From Anadara kagoshimensis (Eukaryota; Mollusca; Bivalvia; Arcoida; Arcidae): a stretch of 64,000 nt of DNA. The stretch is from the NCBI GenBank assembly GCA_021292105.1, contig CM037867.1, positions 38,042,771 through 38,106,770 on the forward strand. Reading direction: 5' to 3'. The notes beneath the pieces were generated by a model. It was not told the DNA's origin. It ran no database searches and worked only from the letters and a program-made list of their open reading frames with translations. The position numbers and the translations under genes were made by a program. Positions 24,009 through 37,436 of the stretch are shown one piece after another; the stretch's first letter is position 1; each line of letters opens with the position of its first letter.

Positions 24009-27000
24009 GTTTAACTTGCACAAGTAAAAGCTTATATTTGTTCACGCAAAAAGTGTCAGTAATGCCTGTGCACAATTTAAGTTTTGCCTGATCATAAGCA
24101 TGCGATATATAAATTTTGTTTTAATGTCAACCTTGTCCCTCCATAGATTCCTGTAGTTGATACGATGAAAAGATTTTAATATGACTTATTTCTATGTAAT
24201 ACCTCAATTTTGATAAAATCTATGACACATATGATAGTGTTCTTAACAACGTGAGTAGACATCCCTAGCAACAAAGGTATGCGGTATTACTGAGTAGTAC
24301 TTGAAATAAAGTTTAAAGGCATTAATATGAACAATAACGGTGCGGTAGCTCAGTTAGTAGAGTGTTCGCTCAACAAATGGGAGGTTTTGAGTACGATCCC
24401 TGGCCGGGTCTGACCCAAAACTTGAAAGAGGGTTGTGGCTGTTCTTTTACCTAGCACTCATCATTACGAAATTAAAATCAAGGTTCTGTCGGATAGAAAC
24501 TTAAAAAAAACGAGTGTCATGATAGTCATGGCACGATAAAGAACCATGCTGTGAAATGCCATCAGCGGAACGCACAGACAAATATTTTTGCACCTTCGCC
24601 TTTAGATGTCGTGGTATAAGTGAAATATTCTTTACTGGACGTTAAACTTTATTACTCAACTCAACACCACAGTAAAATCAATTGCTAGCAATACAGACCT
24701 ATTTGAAACGAATAAAAAACTTAAAGCAATACATAAATTCCATGTTGTTCATCTTTCATTGTGTAAACAAATCTTATTTTAGACGTGATAATTAAATGCA
24801 CAAAATTATACGTCACTAAAGTACTCGAGATAAACACACAGTAATAACTGTTTCCGGTTCATCTGTCATAAATATTTTTTACACTTGTATAAGTAAAAGC
24901 TTATATTTGTTCACGCAAGAAGTGTCAGAAATGCCTGTGCACAATTTAAGTTTTGCCTGATCATAAGCATGCGATATATAAATTTTGTTTTAATGTCAAC
25001 CTTGTCCCACCGTAGATTCCTGTAGTTGATATGATCAAAAAATTTTAATATGACTTATTTCCATATAATACCTCAATTCTGATAAAATCTATGACACATA
25101 TGATAGTGTTCTTAACAACGTGTGTAGACATCCCTAGCAACAAAGGTATGCGGTATTACTGAGTAGTACTTGAAATAAAGTTTAAAGGCATTAATATGAA
25201 CAATGACGGTGCGGTAGCTCAGTTAGTAGAGTGTTCGCTCAACAAATGGGAGGTTTTGAGTACGATCCCTGGCCGGGTCTGACCCAAAACTTGAAAGAGG
25301 GTTGTGGCTGTTCTTTTACCTAGCACTCATCATTATGAAATTAAAATCAAGGTTCTGTCGGATAGAAACTTAAAAAAAACGAGTGTCATGATAGTCATGG
25401 CACGATAAAGAACCCTGCTGTGAAATGCCCTCAGCGGAACGCACAGACAAAAATTTTTGCACCTTCGCCTTTAGATGTCGTGGTATAAGTGAAATATTCT
25501 TTACTGGACGTTAAACAATATTCCTCAACTCTCAAAGTAAAATCAATTGCTAGCAATACAAACCTATTTGAAACGATTTAAAAAATTTAAACAATACATA
25601 AATTCTATATTGTTTATCTTTCATAGTGTAAACAAATCTTATTTTAGACGTGATAATTAAATGCACAAAATTATACGTCACTAAGTTAATCGAGATAAAC
25701 ACACAGTAGTAACTGTTTCCGGTTCATCTGTCATAAATATGTTTTTACACTTGCACAAGTAAAAGCTTATATTTGTTCACGCAAGAAGTGTCAGAAATGC
25801 CTGTGCACAATTTAAGTTTTGCCTGATCATAAGCATGCGATATATAAATTTTGTTTTAATGTCAACTTTGTCCCACCGTAGATTCCTGTAGTTGATATGA
25901 TCAAAAAATTTCAATATAACTTATTTCCATATAATACCTCAATTCTGATAAAATCTATGACACATATGATAGTGTTCTTAACAACGTGTGTAGACATCCC
26001 TAGCACCAAAGGTATACGGTATTACTGAGGAGTACTTAAAATAAAGTTTAAAGGCATTAATATGAACAATAACGCTGCGGTAGCTCAGTTAGTAGAGTGT
26101 TCGCTCAACAAATGGGAGGTTTTGAGTACGATCCCTGGCCGGGTCTGACCCAAAACTTAAAAGAGGGTTGTGGCTGTTCTTTTACCTAGCACTCATCATT
26201 ACAAAATTAAAATCAAGGTCTGTCGGATAGAAACTTAAAAAAAACGAGTGTCATGATAGTCATGGCACGATAAAGAACCCTGCTGTGAAATGCCATCAGC
26301 GCAACACACAGACAAAAATTTTTGCACCTTCGCCTTTAGCTGTCGACGTCTTGATAATAGTGAAAAATTCTTTAGTGGACGTTAAACTTTATTACTCAAC
26401 TCAACACCACAGTAAAATCAATTGCTAGCAATACAGACCTATTTGAAACGAATAAAAAACTTAAAGCAATACATAAATTCCATGTTGTTTATCTTTCATA
26501 GTGTAAACAAATCTTATTTTAGACGTGATAATTAAATGCACAAAATTATACGTCACTAAGTTACTCGAGATAAACACACAGTAATAACTGTTTCCAGTTC
26601 ATCTGTCATAAATATTTTTTACACTTGCACAAGTAAAAGCTTATATTTGTTCACGCAAGAAGTGTCAGAAATGCCTGTGCACAATTTAAGTTTTGCCTGA
26701 TCATAAGCATGCGATATATAAATTTTGTTTTAATGTCAACCTTGTCCCACCGTAGATTCCTGTAGTTGATATAATCAAAAAATTTTAATATAACTTATTT
26801 CCATATAATACCTCAATTCTGATAAAATCCATGACACATATGATAGTGTTCTTAACAACGTGTGTAGACATCCCTAGCACCAAAGGTATGCGGTATTACT
26901 GAGTAGTACTTGAAAATAAAGTTTAACGGCATTAATATGAACAATAACGGTGCGGTAGCTCAGTTAGTAGAGTGTTCGCTCATCAAATGGGAGGTTTTGA

Positions 27001-30000
27001 GTACGATCCCTGGCCGGGTCTGACCCAAAACTTGAAAGAGGGTTGTGTTGTTCTTTTACCTAGCACTCATCATTACGAAATTAAAATCAAGGTTCTGTCG
27101 GATAGAAACTTAAAAAAACGAGTGTCATGATAGTCATGGCAAGATAAAGAACCCTGCTGTGAAATGCCATCAGCGCAACACACAGACAAAAATTTTTGCA
27201 CCTTCGCGTTTAGATGTCGTGGTATAAGTGAAATATTCTTTACTGGACGTTAAACTTTATTACTCAACTCAACACCACAGTAAAATCAATTGCTAGCAAT
27301 ACAGACCTATTTGAAACGAATAAAAAACTTAAAGCAATACATAAATTCCATGTTGTTTATCTTTCATAGTGTAAACAAATCTTATTTTAGACGTGATAAT
27401 TAAATGCACAAAATTATACGTCACTAAGTTACTCGAGATAAACACACAGTAATAACTGTTTCCGGTTCATCTGTCATAAATATTTTTTACACTTGCACAA
27501 GTAAAAGCTTATATTTGTTCACGCAAAAAGTGTCAGTAATGCCTGTGCACAATTTAAGTTTTGCCTGATCATAAGCATGCGATATATAAATTTTTTTTAA
27601 TGTCAACCTTGTCCCTCCATAGATTCCTGTAGTTGATACGATGAAAAGATTTTAATATGACTTATTTCTATGTAATACCTCAATTTTGATAAAATCTATG
27701 ACACATATGATAGTGTTCTTAACAACGTGAGTAGACATCCCTAGCAACAAAGGTATGCGGTATTACTGAGTAGTACTTGAAATAAAGTTTAAAGGCATTA
27801 ATATGAACAATAACGGTGCGGTAGCTCAGTTAGTAGAGTGTTCGCTCAACAAATGGGAGGTTTTGAGTACGATCCCTGGCCGGGTCTGACCCAAAACTTG
27901 AAAGAGGGTTGTGGCTGTTCTTTTACCTAGCACTCATCATTACGAAATTAAAATCAAGGTTCTGTCGGATAGAAACTTAAAAAAAACGAGTGTCATGATA
28001 GTCATGGCACGATAAAGAACCATGCTGTGAAATGCCATCAGCGGAACGCACAGACAAATATTTTTGCACCTTCGCCTTTAGATGTCGTGGTATAAGTGAA
28101 ATATTCTTTACTGGACGTTAAACTTTATTACTCAACTCAACACCACAGTAAAATCAATTGCTAGCAATACAGACCTATTTGAAACGAATAAAAAACTTAA
28201 AGCAATACATAAATTCCATGTTGTTCATCTTTCATTGTGTAAACAAATCTTATTTTAGACGTGATAATTAAATGCACAAAATTATACGTCACTAAGTTAC
28301 TCGAGATAAACACACAGTAATAACTGTTTCCGGTTCATCTGTCATAAATATTTTTTACACTTGCACAAGTAAAAGCTTATATTTGTTCACGCAAAAAAGT
28401 GTCAGTAATGCCTGTGCACAATTTAAGTTTTGCCTGATCATAAGCATGCGATATATAAATTTTGTTTTAATGTCAACCTTGTCCCTCCATAGATTCCTGT
28501 AGTTGATACGATGAAAAGATTTTAATATGACTTATTTCTATGTAATACCTCAATTTTGATAAATCTATGACACATATGATAGTGTTCTTACAACGTGAGT
28601 AGACATCCCTAGCAACAAAGGTATGCGGTATTACTGAGTAGTACTTGAAATAAAGTTTAAAGGCATTAATATGAACAATAACGGTGCGGTAGCTCAGTTA
28701 GTAGAGTGTTCGCTCAACAAATGGGAGGTTTTGAGTACGATCCCTGGCCGGGTCTGACCCAAAACTTGAAAGAGGGTTGTGGCTGTTCTTTTACCTAGCA
28801 CTCATCATTACGAAATTAAAATCAAGGTTCTGTCGGATAGAAACTTAAAAAAAACGAGTGTCATGATAGTCATGGCACGATAAAGAACCATGCTGTGAAA
28901 TGCCATCAGCGGAACGCACAGACAAATATTTTTGCACCTTCGCCTTTAGATGTCGTGGTATAAGTGAAATATTCTTTACTGGACGTTAAACTTTATTACT
29001 CAACTCAACACCACAGTAAAATCAATTGCTAGCAATACAGACCTATTTGAAACGAATAAAAAACTTAAAGCAATACATAAATTCCATGTTGTTCATCTTT
29101 CATTGTGTAAACAAATCTTATTTTAGACGTGATAATTAAATGCACAAAATTATACGTCACTAAGTTACTCGAGATAAACACACAGTAATAACTGTTTCCG
29201 GTTCATCTGTCATAAATATTTTTTACACTTGTATAAGTAAAAGCTTATATTTGTTCACGCAAGAAGAGTCAGAAATGCCTGTGCACAATTTAAGTTTTGC
29301 CTGATCATAAGCATGCGATATATAAATTTTGTTTTAATGTCAACCTTGTCCCACCGTAGATTCCTGTAGTTGATATGATCAAAAAATTTTAATATGACTT
29401 ATTTCCATATAATACCTCAATTCTGATAAAATCTATGACACATATGATAGTGTTCTTAACAACGTGTGTAGACATCCCTAGCAACAAAGGTATGCGTATT
29501 ACTGAGTAGTACTTGAAATAAAGTTTAAAGGCATTAATATGAACAATGACGGTGCGGTAGCTCAGTTAGTAGAGTGTTCGCTCAACAAATGGGAGGTTTT
29601 GAGTACGATCCCTGGCCGGGTCTGACCCAAAACTTGAAAGAGGGTTGTGGCTGTTCTTTTACCTAGCACTCATCATTATGAATTAAAATCAAGGTTCTGT
29701 CGGATAGAAACTTAAAAAAAAAACGAGTGTCATGATAGTCATGGCACGATAAAGAACCCTGCTGTGAAATGCCCTCAGCGGAACGCACAGACAAAAATTT
29801 TTGCACCTTCGCCTTTAGATGTCGTGGTATAAGTGAAATATTCTTTACTGGACGTTAAACAATATTCCTCAACTCTCAAGTAAAATCAATTGCTAGCAAT
29901 ACAAACCTATTTGAAACGATTTAAAAAATTTAAACAATACATAAATTCTATATTGTTTATCTTTCATAGTGTAAACAAATCTTATTTTAGACGTGATAAT

Positions 30001-32715
30001 TAAATGCACAAAATTATACGTCACTAAGTTACTCGAGATAAACACAGTAGTAACTGTTTCCGGTTCATCTGTCATAAATATGTTTTTACACTTGCACAAG
30101 TAAAAGCTTATATTTGTTCAAGCAAGAAGTGTCAGAAATGCCTGTGCACAATTTAAGTTTTGCCTGATCATAAGCATGCGATATATAAATTTTGTTTTAA
30201 TGTCAACTTTGTCCCACCGTAGATTCCTGTAGTTGATATGATCAAAAAATTTCAATATAACTTATTTCCATATAATACCTCAATTCTGATAAAATCCATG
30301 ACACATATGATAGTGTTCTTAACAACGTGTGTAGACATCCCTAGCACCAAAGGTATGCGGTATTACTGAGTAGTACTTGAAAATAAAGTTTAACGGCATT
30401 AATATGAACAATAACGGTGCGGTAGCTCAGTTAGTAGAGTGTTCGCTCATCAAATGGGAGGTTTTGAGTACGATCCCTGGCCGGGTCTGACCCAAAACTT
30501 GAAAGAGGGTTGTGGCTGTTCTTTTACCTAGCACTCATCATTACAAAATTAAAATCAAGGTCTGTCGGATAGAAACTTAAAAAAAACGAGAGTCATGATA
30601 GTCATGGCACGATAAAGAACCCTGCTGTGAAATGCCATCAGCGCAACACACAGACAAAAATTTTTGCACCTTCGCCTTTAGCTGTCGACGTCTTGATAAT
30701 AGTGAAAAATTCTTTAGTGGACGTTAAACTTTATTACTCAACTCAACACCACAGTAAAATCAATTGCTAGCAATACAGACCTATTTGAAACGAATAAAAA
30801 ACTTAAAGCAATACATAAATTCCATGTTGTTTATCTTTCATAGTGTAAACAAATCTTATTTTAGACGTGATAATTAAATGCACAAAATTATACGTCACTA
30901 AGTTACTCGAGATAAACACACAGTAATAACTGTTTCCAGTTCATCTGTCATAAATATTTTTTACACTTGCACAAGTAAAAGCTTATATTTTCACGCAAGA
31001 AGTGTCAGAAATGCCTGTGCACAATTTAAGTTTTGCCTGATCATAAGCATGCGATATATAAATTTTGTTTTAATGTCAACCTTGTCCCACGTAGATTCCT
31101 GTAGTTGATATAATCAAAAAATTTTAATATAACTTATTTCCATATAATACCTCAATTCTGATAAAATCCATGACACATATGATAGTGTTCTTAACAACGT
31201 GTGTAGACATCCCTAGCACCAAAGGTATGCGGTATTACTGAGTAGTACTTGAAAATAAAGTTTAACGGCATTAATATGAACAATAACGGTGCGGTAGCTC
31301 AGTTAGTAGAGTGTTCGCTCATCAAATGGGAGGTTTTGAGTACGATCCCTGGCCGGGTCTGACCCAAAACTTGAAAGAGGGTTGTGTTGTTCTTTTACCT
31401 AGCACTCATCATTACGAAATTAAAATCAAGGTTCTGTCGGATAGAAACTTAAAAAAACGAGTGTCATGATAGTCATGGCACGATAAAGAACCCTGCTGTG
31501 AAATGCCATCAGCGCAACACACAGACAAAAATTTTGCACCTTCGCCTTTAGATGTCGTGGTATAAGTGAAATATTCTTTACTGGACGTTAAACTTTATTA
31601 CTCAACTCAACACCACAGTAAAATCAATTGCTAGCAATACAGACCTATTTGAAACGAATAAAAACTTAAAGCAATACATAAATTCCATGTTGTTTATCTT
31701 TCATAGTGTAAACAAATCTTATTTTAGACGTGATAATTAAATGCACAAAATTATACGTCACTAAGTTACTCGAGATAAACACACAGTAATAACTGTTTCC
31801 GGTTCATCTGTCATAAATATTTTTTACACTTGCACAAGTAAAAGCTTATATTTGTTCACGCAAAAAGTGTCAGTAATGCCTGTTCACAATTTAAGTTTTG
31901 CCTGATCATAGGCATGCGATATATAAATTTTGTTTTAATGTCAACCTTGTCCCACCGTAGATTCCTGTAGTTGATACGATCAAAAGATTTTAATATGACT
32001 TATTTCCATATAATACCTCAATTCTGATAAAATCTATGACACATATGATAGTGTTCTTAACAACGTGTGTAGACATCCCTAGCACCAAAGGTATGCGGTA
32101 TTACTGAGTAGTACTTAAAATAAAGTTTAAGGGCATTAATATGAACAATAACGCTGCGGTAGCTCAGTTAGTAGAGTGTTCGCTTAACAAATGGGAGGTT
32201 TTGAGTACGATCCCTGGCCGGGTCTGACCCAAAACTTGAAAGAGGGTTGTGGCTGTTCTTTTACCTAGCACTCATCATTACGTAATTAGAATCAAGGTTC
32301 TGTCGGATAGAAACTTAAAAAACGAGTGTCATGATAGTCATGGCACGATAAAGAACCCTGCTGTAAAATGCCATCAGCGCAACGCACAGACAAAAATTTT
32401 TGTACCTTCGCCTTTAGCTGTCGACGTCTTGATAATAGTGAAATATTCGTTACTGGACGTTAAACATTATTACTCAACTCAACACCACAGTAAAATCAAT
32501 TGCTAGCAATACAGACCTATTTGAAACAATTTAAAAAATTTAAACAATACATAAATTCTATATTGTTTTTTTTTCATGCAGAGTAGTGTAAACAAATGTA
32601 ATTTTAGACGTGATAACTGAATGCACAAAAATATACGTCACTAAGTTACTCGAGATAAACCCACAGTTAATAACTGTTTCCGGTTCATCTGTCATAAATA
32701 TTAGTTACACTTGCA
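24009..32715 (+). repeat. Ten-unit satellite, ~868 bp per unit, each unit containing a SINE
   Basis: Ten head-to-tail units are seen. The shared 'tgcggtagctcagttagtag' marker starts at 24341, 25210, 26076, 26951, 27817, 28685, 29553, 30418, 31290 and 32155, giving periods of 865-875 bp. Each unit begins near 'acttgcacaagtaaaagctt' and ends at 'gtcataaatattttttacac'. Units differ by diagnostic variants such as 'ccctccatag' versus 'cccaccgtag' and 'acgatgaaaag' versus 'atgatcaaaaa'. They fall into types A B C D A A B C/D D E in order. Open frames inside, such as 29893-30099 and 32249-32506, are incidental. Confidence 0.95.
24340..24647 (+). mobile_element. tRNA-derived SINE inside satellite unit 1 (repeated in all ten units)
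   Basis: The head has a good A-box-like stretch (tagctcagttagtagag) but a B box altered from the consensus (gtacgatcc instead of GTTCRANNC), and the alteration is shared by all units. The body runs to the mollusc-style end 'ataagtgaaatattc', 'tggacgttaaac'. The altered B box shared by every copy suggests that amplification as part of the satellite came after the SINE lost pol III competence; the latter is inference. Confidence 0.8.
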
Positions 32716-32782
32716 AAAATAAAACAAAATAAAATTAGGAAATTAATTAACTGAAATAACAAAAAATACAACAATTATAATA

Positions 32783-32958
32783 CAGTTAAACCTGCCTTAA
32801 AGACCACCTCTATATAATGGCCACATGCTTTAAAAGACCAGCAAAAATTATCCCAATTGCTCTTTATTCATGTTATTTGACTTGTATACAAGATCTATTT
32901 CCCAATAAATTCCACTTTTACGGTTCTTTTGGGTGGCCTTTATAGGTAGTTTTGACTG
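32783..32958. mobile_element. pogo/Tigger-like MITE
   Basis: The left end is cagttaaacctgccttaaag; the right end is the inverted 'ggcctttataggtagttttg' plus actg. CAGT-starting ends with 'aacctg', and a TA on the left flank, are typical of pogo-group mariner relatives. The right flank reads AT rather than TA. Confidence 0.65.
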
Positions 32959-32984
32959 ATGTAATAATAAACATTATTATACCT

Positions 32985-33650
32985 TACATATATTTAAACA
33001 CTTTTCATTTAATGTTTTCCAATCACATGACAAGTAATAAATGAGATATTTCCTACAGAATCACTGTCAGCGTGTGACATCCTCTCATAACCATGTGATA
33101 ATACTATTATCACCTTGTGATAACCTGGTACAAAGGAAATAGCTTCTACAACTGGACCGTGTTGTCATTTCTGTAAACAATAACAATGGCGGCCAGTCGT
33201 TTTTTTTTTTTGTTTTTGTTTTTTTTGTTGTTAGTTGGAAGCGCACTTAGAGTTAATTATGAATGACAAAAATGCAGAAAACAGAAAAAGGGCCACCCAA
33301 GCTTCAGAGAAAAATACTAAAAATGTATTTGATGGAAACGGAAAGAGAGGTAAACCTAGATTCTGCGGAATCTATAGTATGCAGTCGAGCGCCAGTAAAG
33401 GAAGGTTGAAAGTGTAAACTGGTAGCATTTAAATTAATTTAAAATGTATATATTGTTTATATATTATATTATATATTGTTTGTGTCATTTTACACGGTAA
33501 GCTTTGTTTTGGTATCATAAAATACCCTTCAGAAGGGTTATCACCCTTTGGGCGTACCCTCGGTTGACAACCCTTCTGTCGGGTGACAATTCTAGATGTC
33601 CACATACCTAGAGGGCAATTATTGTATATTAAAATAATGATTATAACAAC
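32985..33650. repeat. Repeat C, right of the satellite, split by other sequence
   Basis: 32985-33150 and 33505-33650 match the two blocks at 23200-23540. Between them are a T-rich run (33200-33232) and ~270 bp of unrelated DNA, including an incidental 60-codon frame at 33235-33417. The second block is a near-palindrome around 'agaagggtt...aacccttct'. Confidence 0.6.
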
Positions 33651-33964
33651 AATAATAATAAATCCAGTTTCGGTACATCTATGATAATTTATCCAAATAT
33701 GTTGGGTTCTTCAAGTAATCGAAGTCCCAAAGTAGCCCGGATATCAGCCTCTATTTCCATTGGTAGAATGTATGTAGAATACCTGTTGATTGGTCGACCG
33801 TCTTTCCTGATGAGAAACTTTTCGTAATTCCATCTCACGTCGTTTACATGTTTAGGTTTATACATCAAAAATGCAAAAAATCGGTCATCTACGTATTGGC
33901 ATTGTTTCTGTAATTAAATCATTCAAAAACATGAAAAGTATATCATATTCCACTGATTATCTAA

Positions 33965-34210
33965 TATTTACAATATGACTTTACCTGTCTTCGATGAAAC
34001 ATACAGAATCAATTGTATTGCAATTCCCATGAAAAACAATTCGGGTTATGACCCTTGATGTGTATCGATTTTCCCGCAATATAACGTCATGTCCTACACA
34101 GGGGATCACGTGGTCATGTGAGATCGCAGATCTCGTATGGCTTAAAATCCTATCTCACATGATCAGGTATGGAAGAGATAGCGCCAAGGATTAAAACAAA
34201 TCAAAATATT
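33965..34210. repeat. Dispersed repeat, copy 2 (other copy 6055-6290)
   Basis: Same order and orientation of conserved words as copy 1. It ends just before the palindrome at 34238. Confidence 0.6.
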
Positions 34211-34237
34211 AATTAAAAGAAAGAATTGTAAATATAG

Positions 34238-34394
34238 GAAATGACATTTATTGCTCACAGTATTTCAAATGGTAATGAAAGATAGTGTGGCGCGTGCCAA
34301 ACTTAAAATGAAAGGCTTCGGCCTTTATCGAATTTGGCACGCGGCACATTATCTTTCATTACCTCTTGAAATATCATGATCAGAATGTCATTTC
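34238..34394. repeat. Long palindrome (hairpin element)
   Basis: Left-arm words 'gaaatgacatt', 'ggtaatgaaagatagtgtgg' and 'gcgtgccaaa' are mirrored on the right by 'tttggcacgc', 'ttatctttcattacc' and 'aatgtcatttc'. The centre is the small hairpin aaaggcttcggccttt. Confidence 0.8.
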
Positions 34395-34504
34395 TTAAAT
34401 GAAGTAAAACATCAAACTCGAAACAGAAGCGGCATACACACGTATATCTGTAATATCAGTAGCCGCTGTTTTGGAACTTAGTATAAAACTTCAGTTTAAG
34501 ATCA

Positions 34505-34760
34505 TAAACAAACATGATAATCCATGTCAGAATCACAATCTAGAAGCATAGTTAAAACTTTGGAACTAGCAAGTTATGTTGGACACGTAAACTTCCACCA
34601 GGAATGTGAGTCTGGGTAAGCACTCCTTGTTTAGCTAGCTACCCCCGCCGCCTGTGTAATCAAAATATAAACTACTAGTATGTGACGTCTAATATATCTA
34701 GTCCTGGACACAGAGACATCAAACTTGTAAACAATACTGTGTTAATTATCACTTTGTTTT
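34505..34760 (-). mobile_element. Penelope-like element, 3' fragment
   Basis: Carries the whole tail in order: 'acaaacatgataatccatg', 'gaatcacaatctagaagca', 'aaactttggaact', 'gtttagctagctac', then 'cctggacacagagacatcaa', which corresponds to the extreme C-terminal coding end of the reverse transcriptase. The coding part is otherwise absent. Confidence 0.75.
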
Positions 34761-34892
34761 AAATGGACATCATAAGCATGCATTAGCCAAAAGATCGACT
34801 AAAAGAGAAAACAGTCATGTATTTTTTCTAACTATTATTTTTCCACATCAATTTGCATTAAAATATGTCCATCCATGCTCTTTTAACATCGT

Positions 34893-34895
<3 letters not shown>

Positions 34896-34940
<45 letters not shown>
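34896..34940. repeat. (AC)n microsatellite
   Basis: A perfect CA/AC run of about 45 bp. Confidence 0.98.
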
Positions 34941-34942
<2 letters not shown>

Positions 34943-35619
34943 AAAAAAACCACAAGTTGTTTATGTGTATCAAGCATATCAACAACGCCACGTGACAAAT
35001 GGTTCGAACCCAGTCCGCGTCATACACAAGACTACAAATTTTCCTCGCCTGGTGCACAATATTAATTGAGAAAGTAATTTCTGGTTCGCCCGGTGTCAGG
35101 GTAATGAGGAGTGGTATGGTTGTCGACGGTGTACTGACTGATTGCGCGCCAGTACAAAGCAGTCAAGTAGACACGACCGAATAATTCACGCATACATTCA
35201 CATGTTCTTAGATTATTCTTTAGATATTTATAAACTTTGAATAGTCTCGAATAGTTGAACAATTGCTGATATTACGTTAAACAATACTTCAACACCTGAC
35301 GATTTAAGTACCTTCAGATAAGTGTAGAGTGGATGTTCATCTTGTCCATTTATATCTACTTTCTCTGTTAAGGGAAAGTTGGGTACAAAGCCATTTCCCG
35401 GTCTCACACTTTTGATGCCGTGTAAAATTTCTGTACCATTCACACCAGGTACATTTGTTAATATAGAAAGGGTAAATCAGTACAGACCTGTCGCAAGTTT
35501 AACACTGAGCCAACAAAGTTAAGTAGGTTCCGAGTGGTCGAGATATGGATAATTGGTAGCTGCAAATCTAATAATACAGATAGCAGCTGTCGAAAAAGAA
35601 AACGAAGATCCCAGATGAT

Positions 35620-36090
35620 CTGCAAATACCTCTCTATTTCGTGACACATAAAACATCTGAAGAGACTGGATGATCTACCAATACCTCTCTAATTAGTGAC
35701 ACACAAATCAACTGAGGAGACGAAATGAGGTGCCATTAACTATTTAATTCGTGACGCACAAAACATCTGAAGACACAAGATGAGCTACCAATTCCTCTCT
35801 AATTTGTGACACACAAAACATCTGAAGAGACAAGATGAGCTACTGATACCGCTCTAATTTCTGACACACAAGACATCTAACGAGACAAGATGAGCTACCA
35901 ATTCCTCTCTAATTCGTGACACACAAAACATCTGAAGAGACAATATGAGCTACCAATACCATTCTAATTCGTGACACACAAAACATCTGAAGAGACAAGA
36001 TGAGCTACCAATACCATTCTAATTCGTGACACACAAGACATCCGAAGAGACAAGATAAGCTACAAATTCCGCTCTAATTTCTGATATTCA
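35620..36090. repeat. ~60-bp minisatellite, about eight units
   Basis: Units read 'acatctgaagagac', 'aagatgagctaccaat', 'cctctctaattcgtgacaca' and repeat about every 59-61 bp. The variation between units is mostly single-base (accattcta versus cctctcta; agac versus aaac). Confidence 0.85.
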
Positions 36091-36199
36091 AGACATCTGA
36101 AGCTATATAACGAAATGCGGTTATATCAATTTTTCTATAATCAACGCAGCAATTTGTATGCACGTGCGTCGCCTACTTATGGTGTATTTTTTTATTGCT

Positions 36200-36385
36200 T
36201 GTTCTCACAGATGGAAAACGAAATAGACTGCCTAAAAATAAATTGTTAACTCGGCTTAACAAGATTTTCAAAAGGTTCATGGCTTCCATAACGGCATTGT
36301 TGATAAGTATGTTGCCTTTAAAATTATCCTGGAATTTTTACGTGTCTCATAGTTCCATGCTTTTCCATTCTCAATTTTGATTGGA
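36200..36385 (+). mobile_element. Penelope-like element fragment (end of reverse transcriptase region)
   Basis: The reading RLNKIFKRFMA resembles RLTKALKKFYG of the reverse transcriptase at 47581-49005. The following 'gtctcatagttccatgcttt' matches the segment just after that gene. A small degraded fragment, plus strand. Confidence 0.6.
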
Positions 36386-36628
36386 ATAATGCTGATGGAC
36401 AAGAAGTGCTAACACATTCAGGGAACTCAAGCGCACTTGCATTTGTCAGGTTTTTTCCTACATTTTACTTGAATGGGCATGTTTGTTGTTTGAACAAGAA
36501 ACGGTATGTTTTTATTGTAATTTAAACATGGATCTGTATTTTAATAATTTGAACATGAATCGGTAGGTACGATTTCAAAAGCAAACAGTTAATTTAACAC
36601 ATTAAGGAAATAACATATAAACATATAT

Positions 36629-36705
<77 letters not shown>

Positions 36706-37436
36706 CTACTTACAAAACGAAATATGTTTGATGGTACTCCGATTATTTTGAAGGCCATGATGACTGTATTTAGTCTGTAGTGCATTTAGAACTAAATACT
36801 GCGGAGCCTGTCCTCAGTAAGTCGCTACGTTAACTATAAGAACCACTGACTGTTTAAACTGAGAAAAGTGTATAGTTTTGTGCCTGTAAACGTCTTGTAA
36901 CGAAAAGTCATACATAGTAGTATTAATCCTTGGGTCGGGTCTGCATACTGATGACTGGGCCTCTGGGTGGTGATAGGCAGTGCAATATGACTTAAATATA
37001 TATTGCAATATCACAAGTTTTAAATCCATGACATGACGGCACGCTTACTGTATGAAGTAGTGGTGTTAACGAAAATTTTATCTTAAGAAAGTCGGTATAC
37101 AGATACCTATGATCAACGCGTTCTGATTGGCTGACAATCTGACATTTAACACGACTTCTAATATGAAAGAGATGTTACCTTAACATTTTCCCAGCTGAAC
37201 CCAAAGCTTGTGTTTGCTTTTTACAAAATAAAGTTGTTTGTAATCCAATGGAAACGCAATTTTAAAAATTATGAATCGGCCAGTTATAGATAATATACAT
37301 GGTCATTGGTAAAAGCAAAGTGATTAAAAACACACAAAAACGTTTACTTATTAACAAAAAGACACAAATCATTAAGAATAATACTCCAGATTCTGTTAGG
37401 CTCAAAGTATTAGGAAACGCTTACTTATTTGATAAA
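36386..37436. other. Noncoding stretch with a (TA)n run at 36632-36701
   Basis: Apart from the ~70-bp TA run, no gene or repeat was recognised. Confidence 0.5.

Noticed and set aside
24340-32220. Ten tRNA genes in the satellite
   Set aside because: The A box is good, but the B box departs from consensus and the cloverleaf is not complete. The sequence continues into a SINE body, so these are SINE heads.
33235-33417. 60-codon frame rich in charged residues
   Set aside because: Short, in unique AT-rich sequence between two halves of a repeat, with no domain or splice support.
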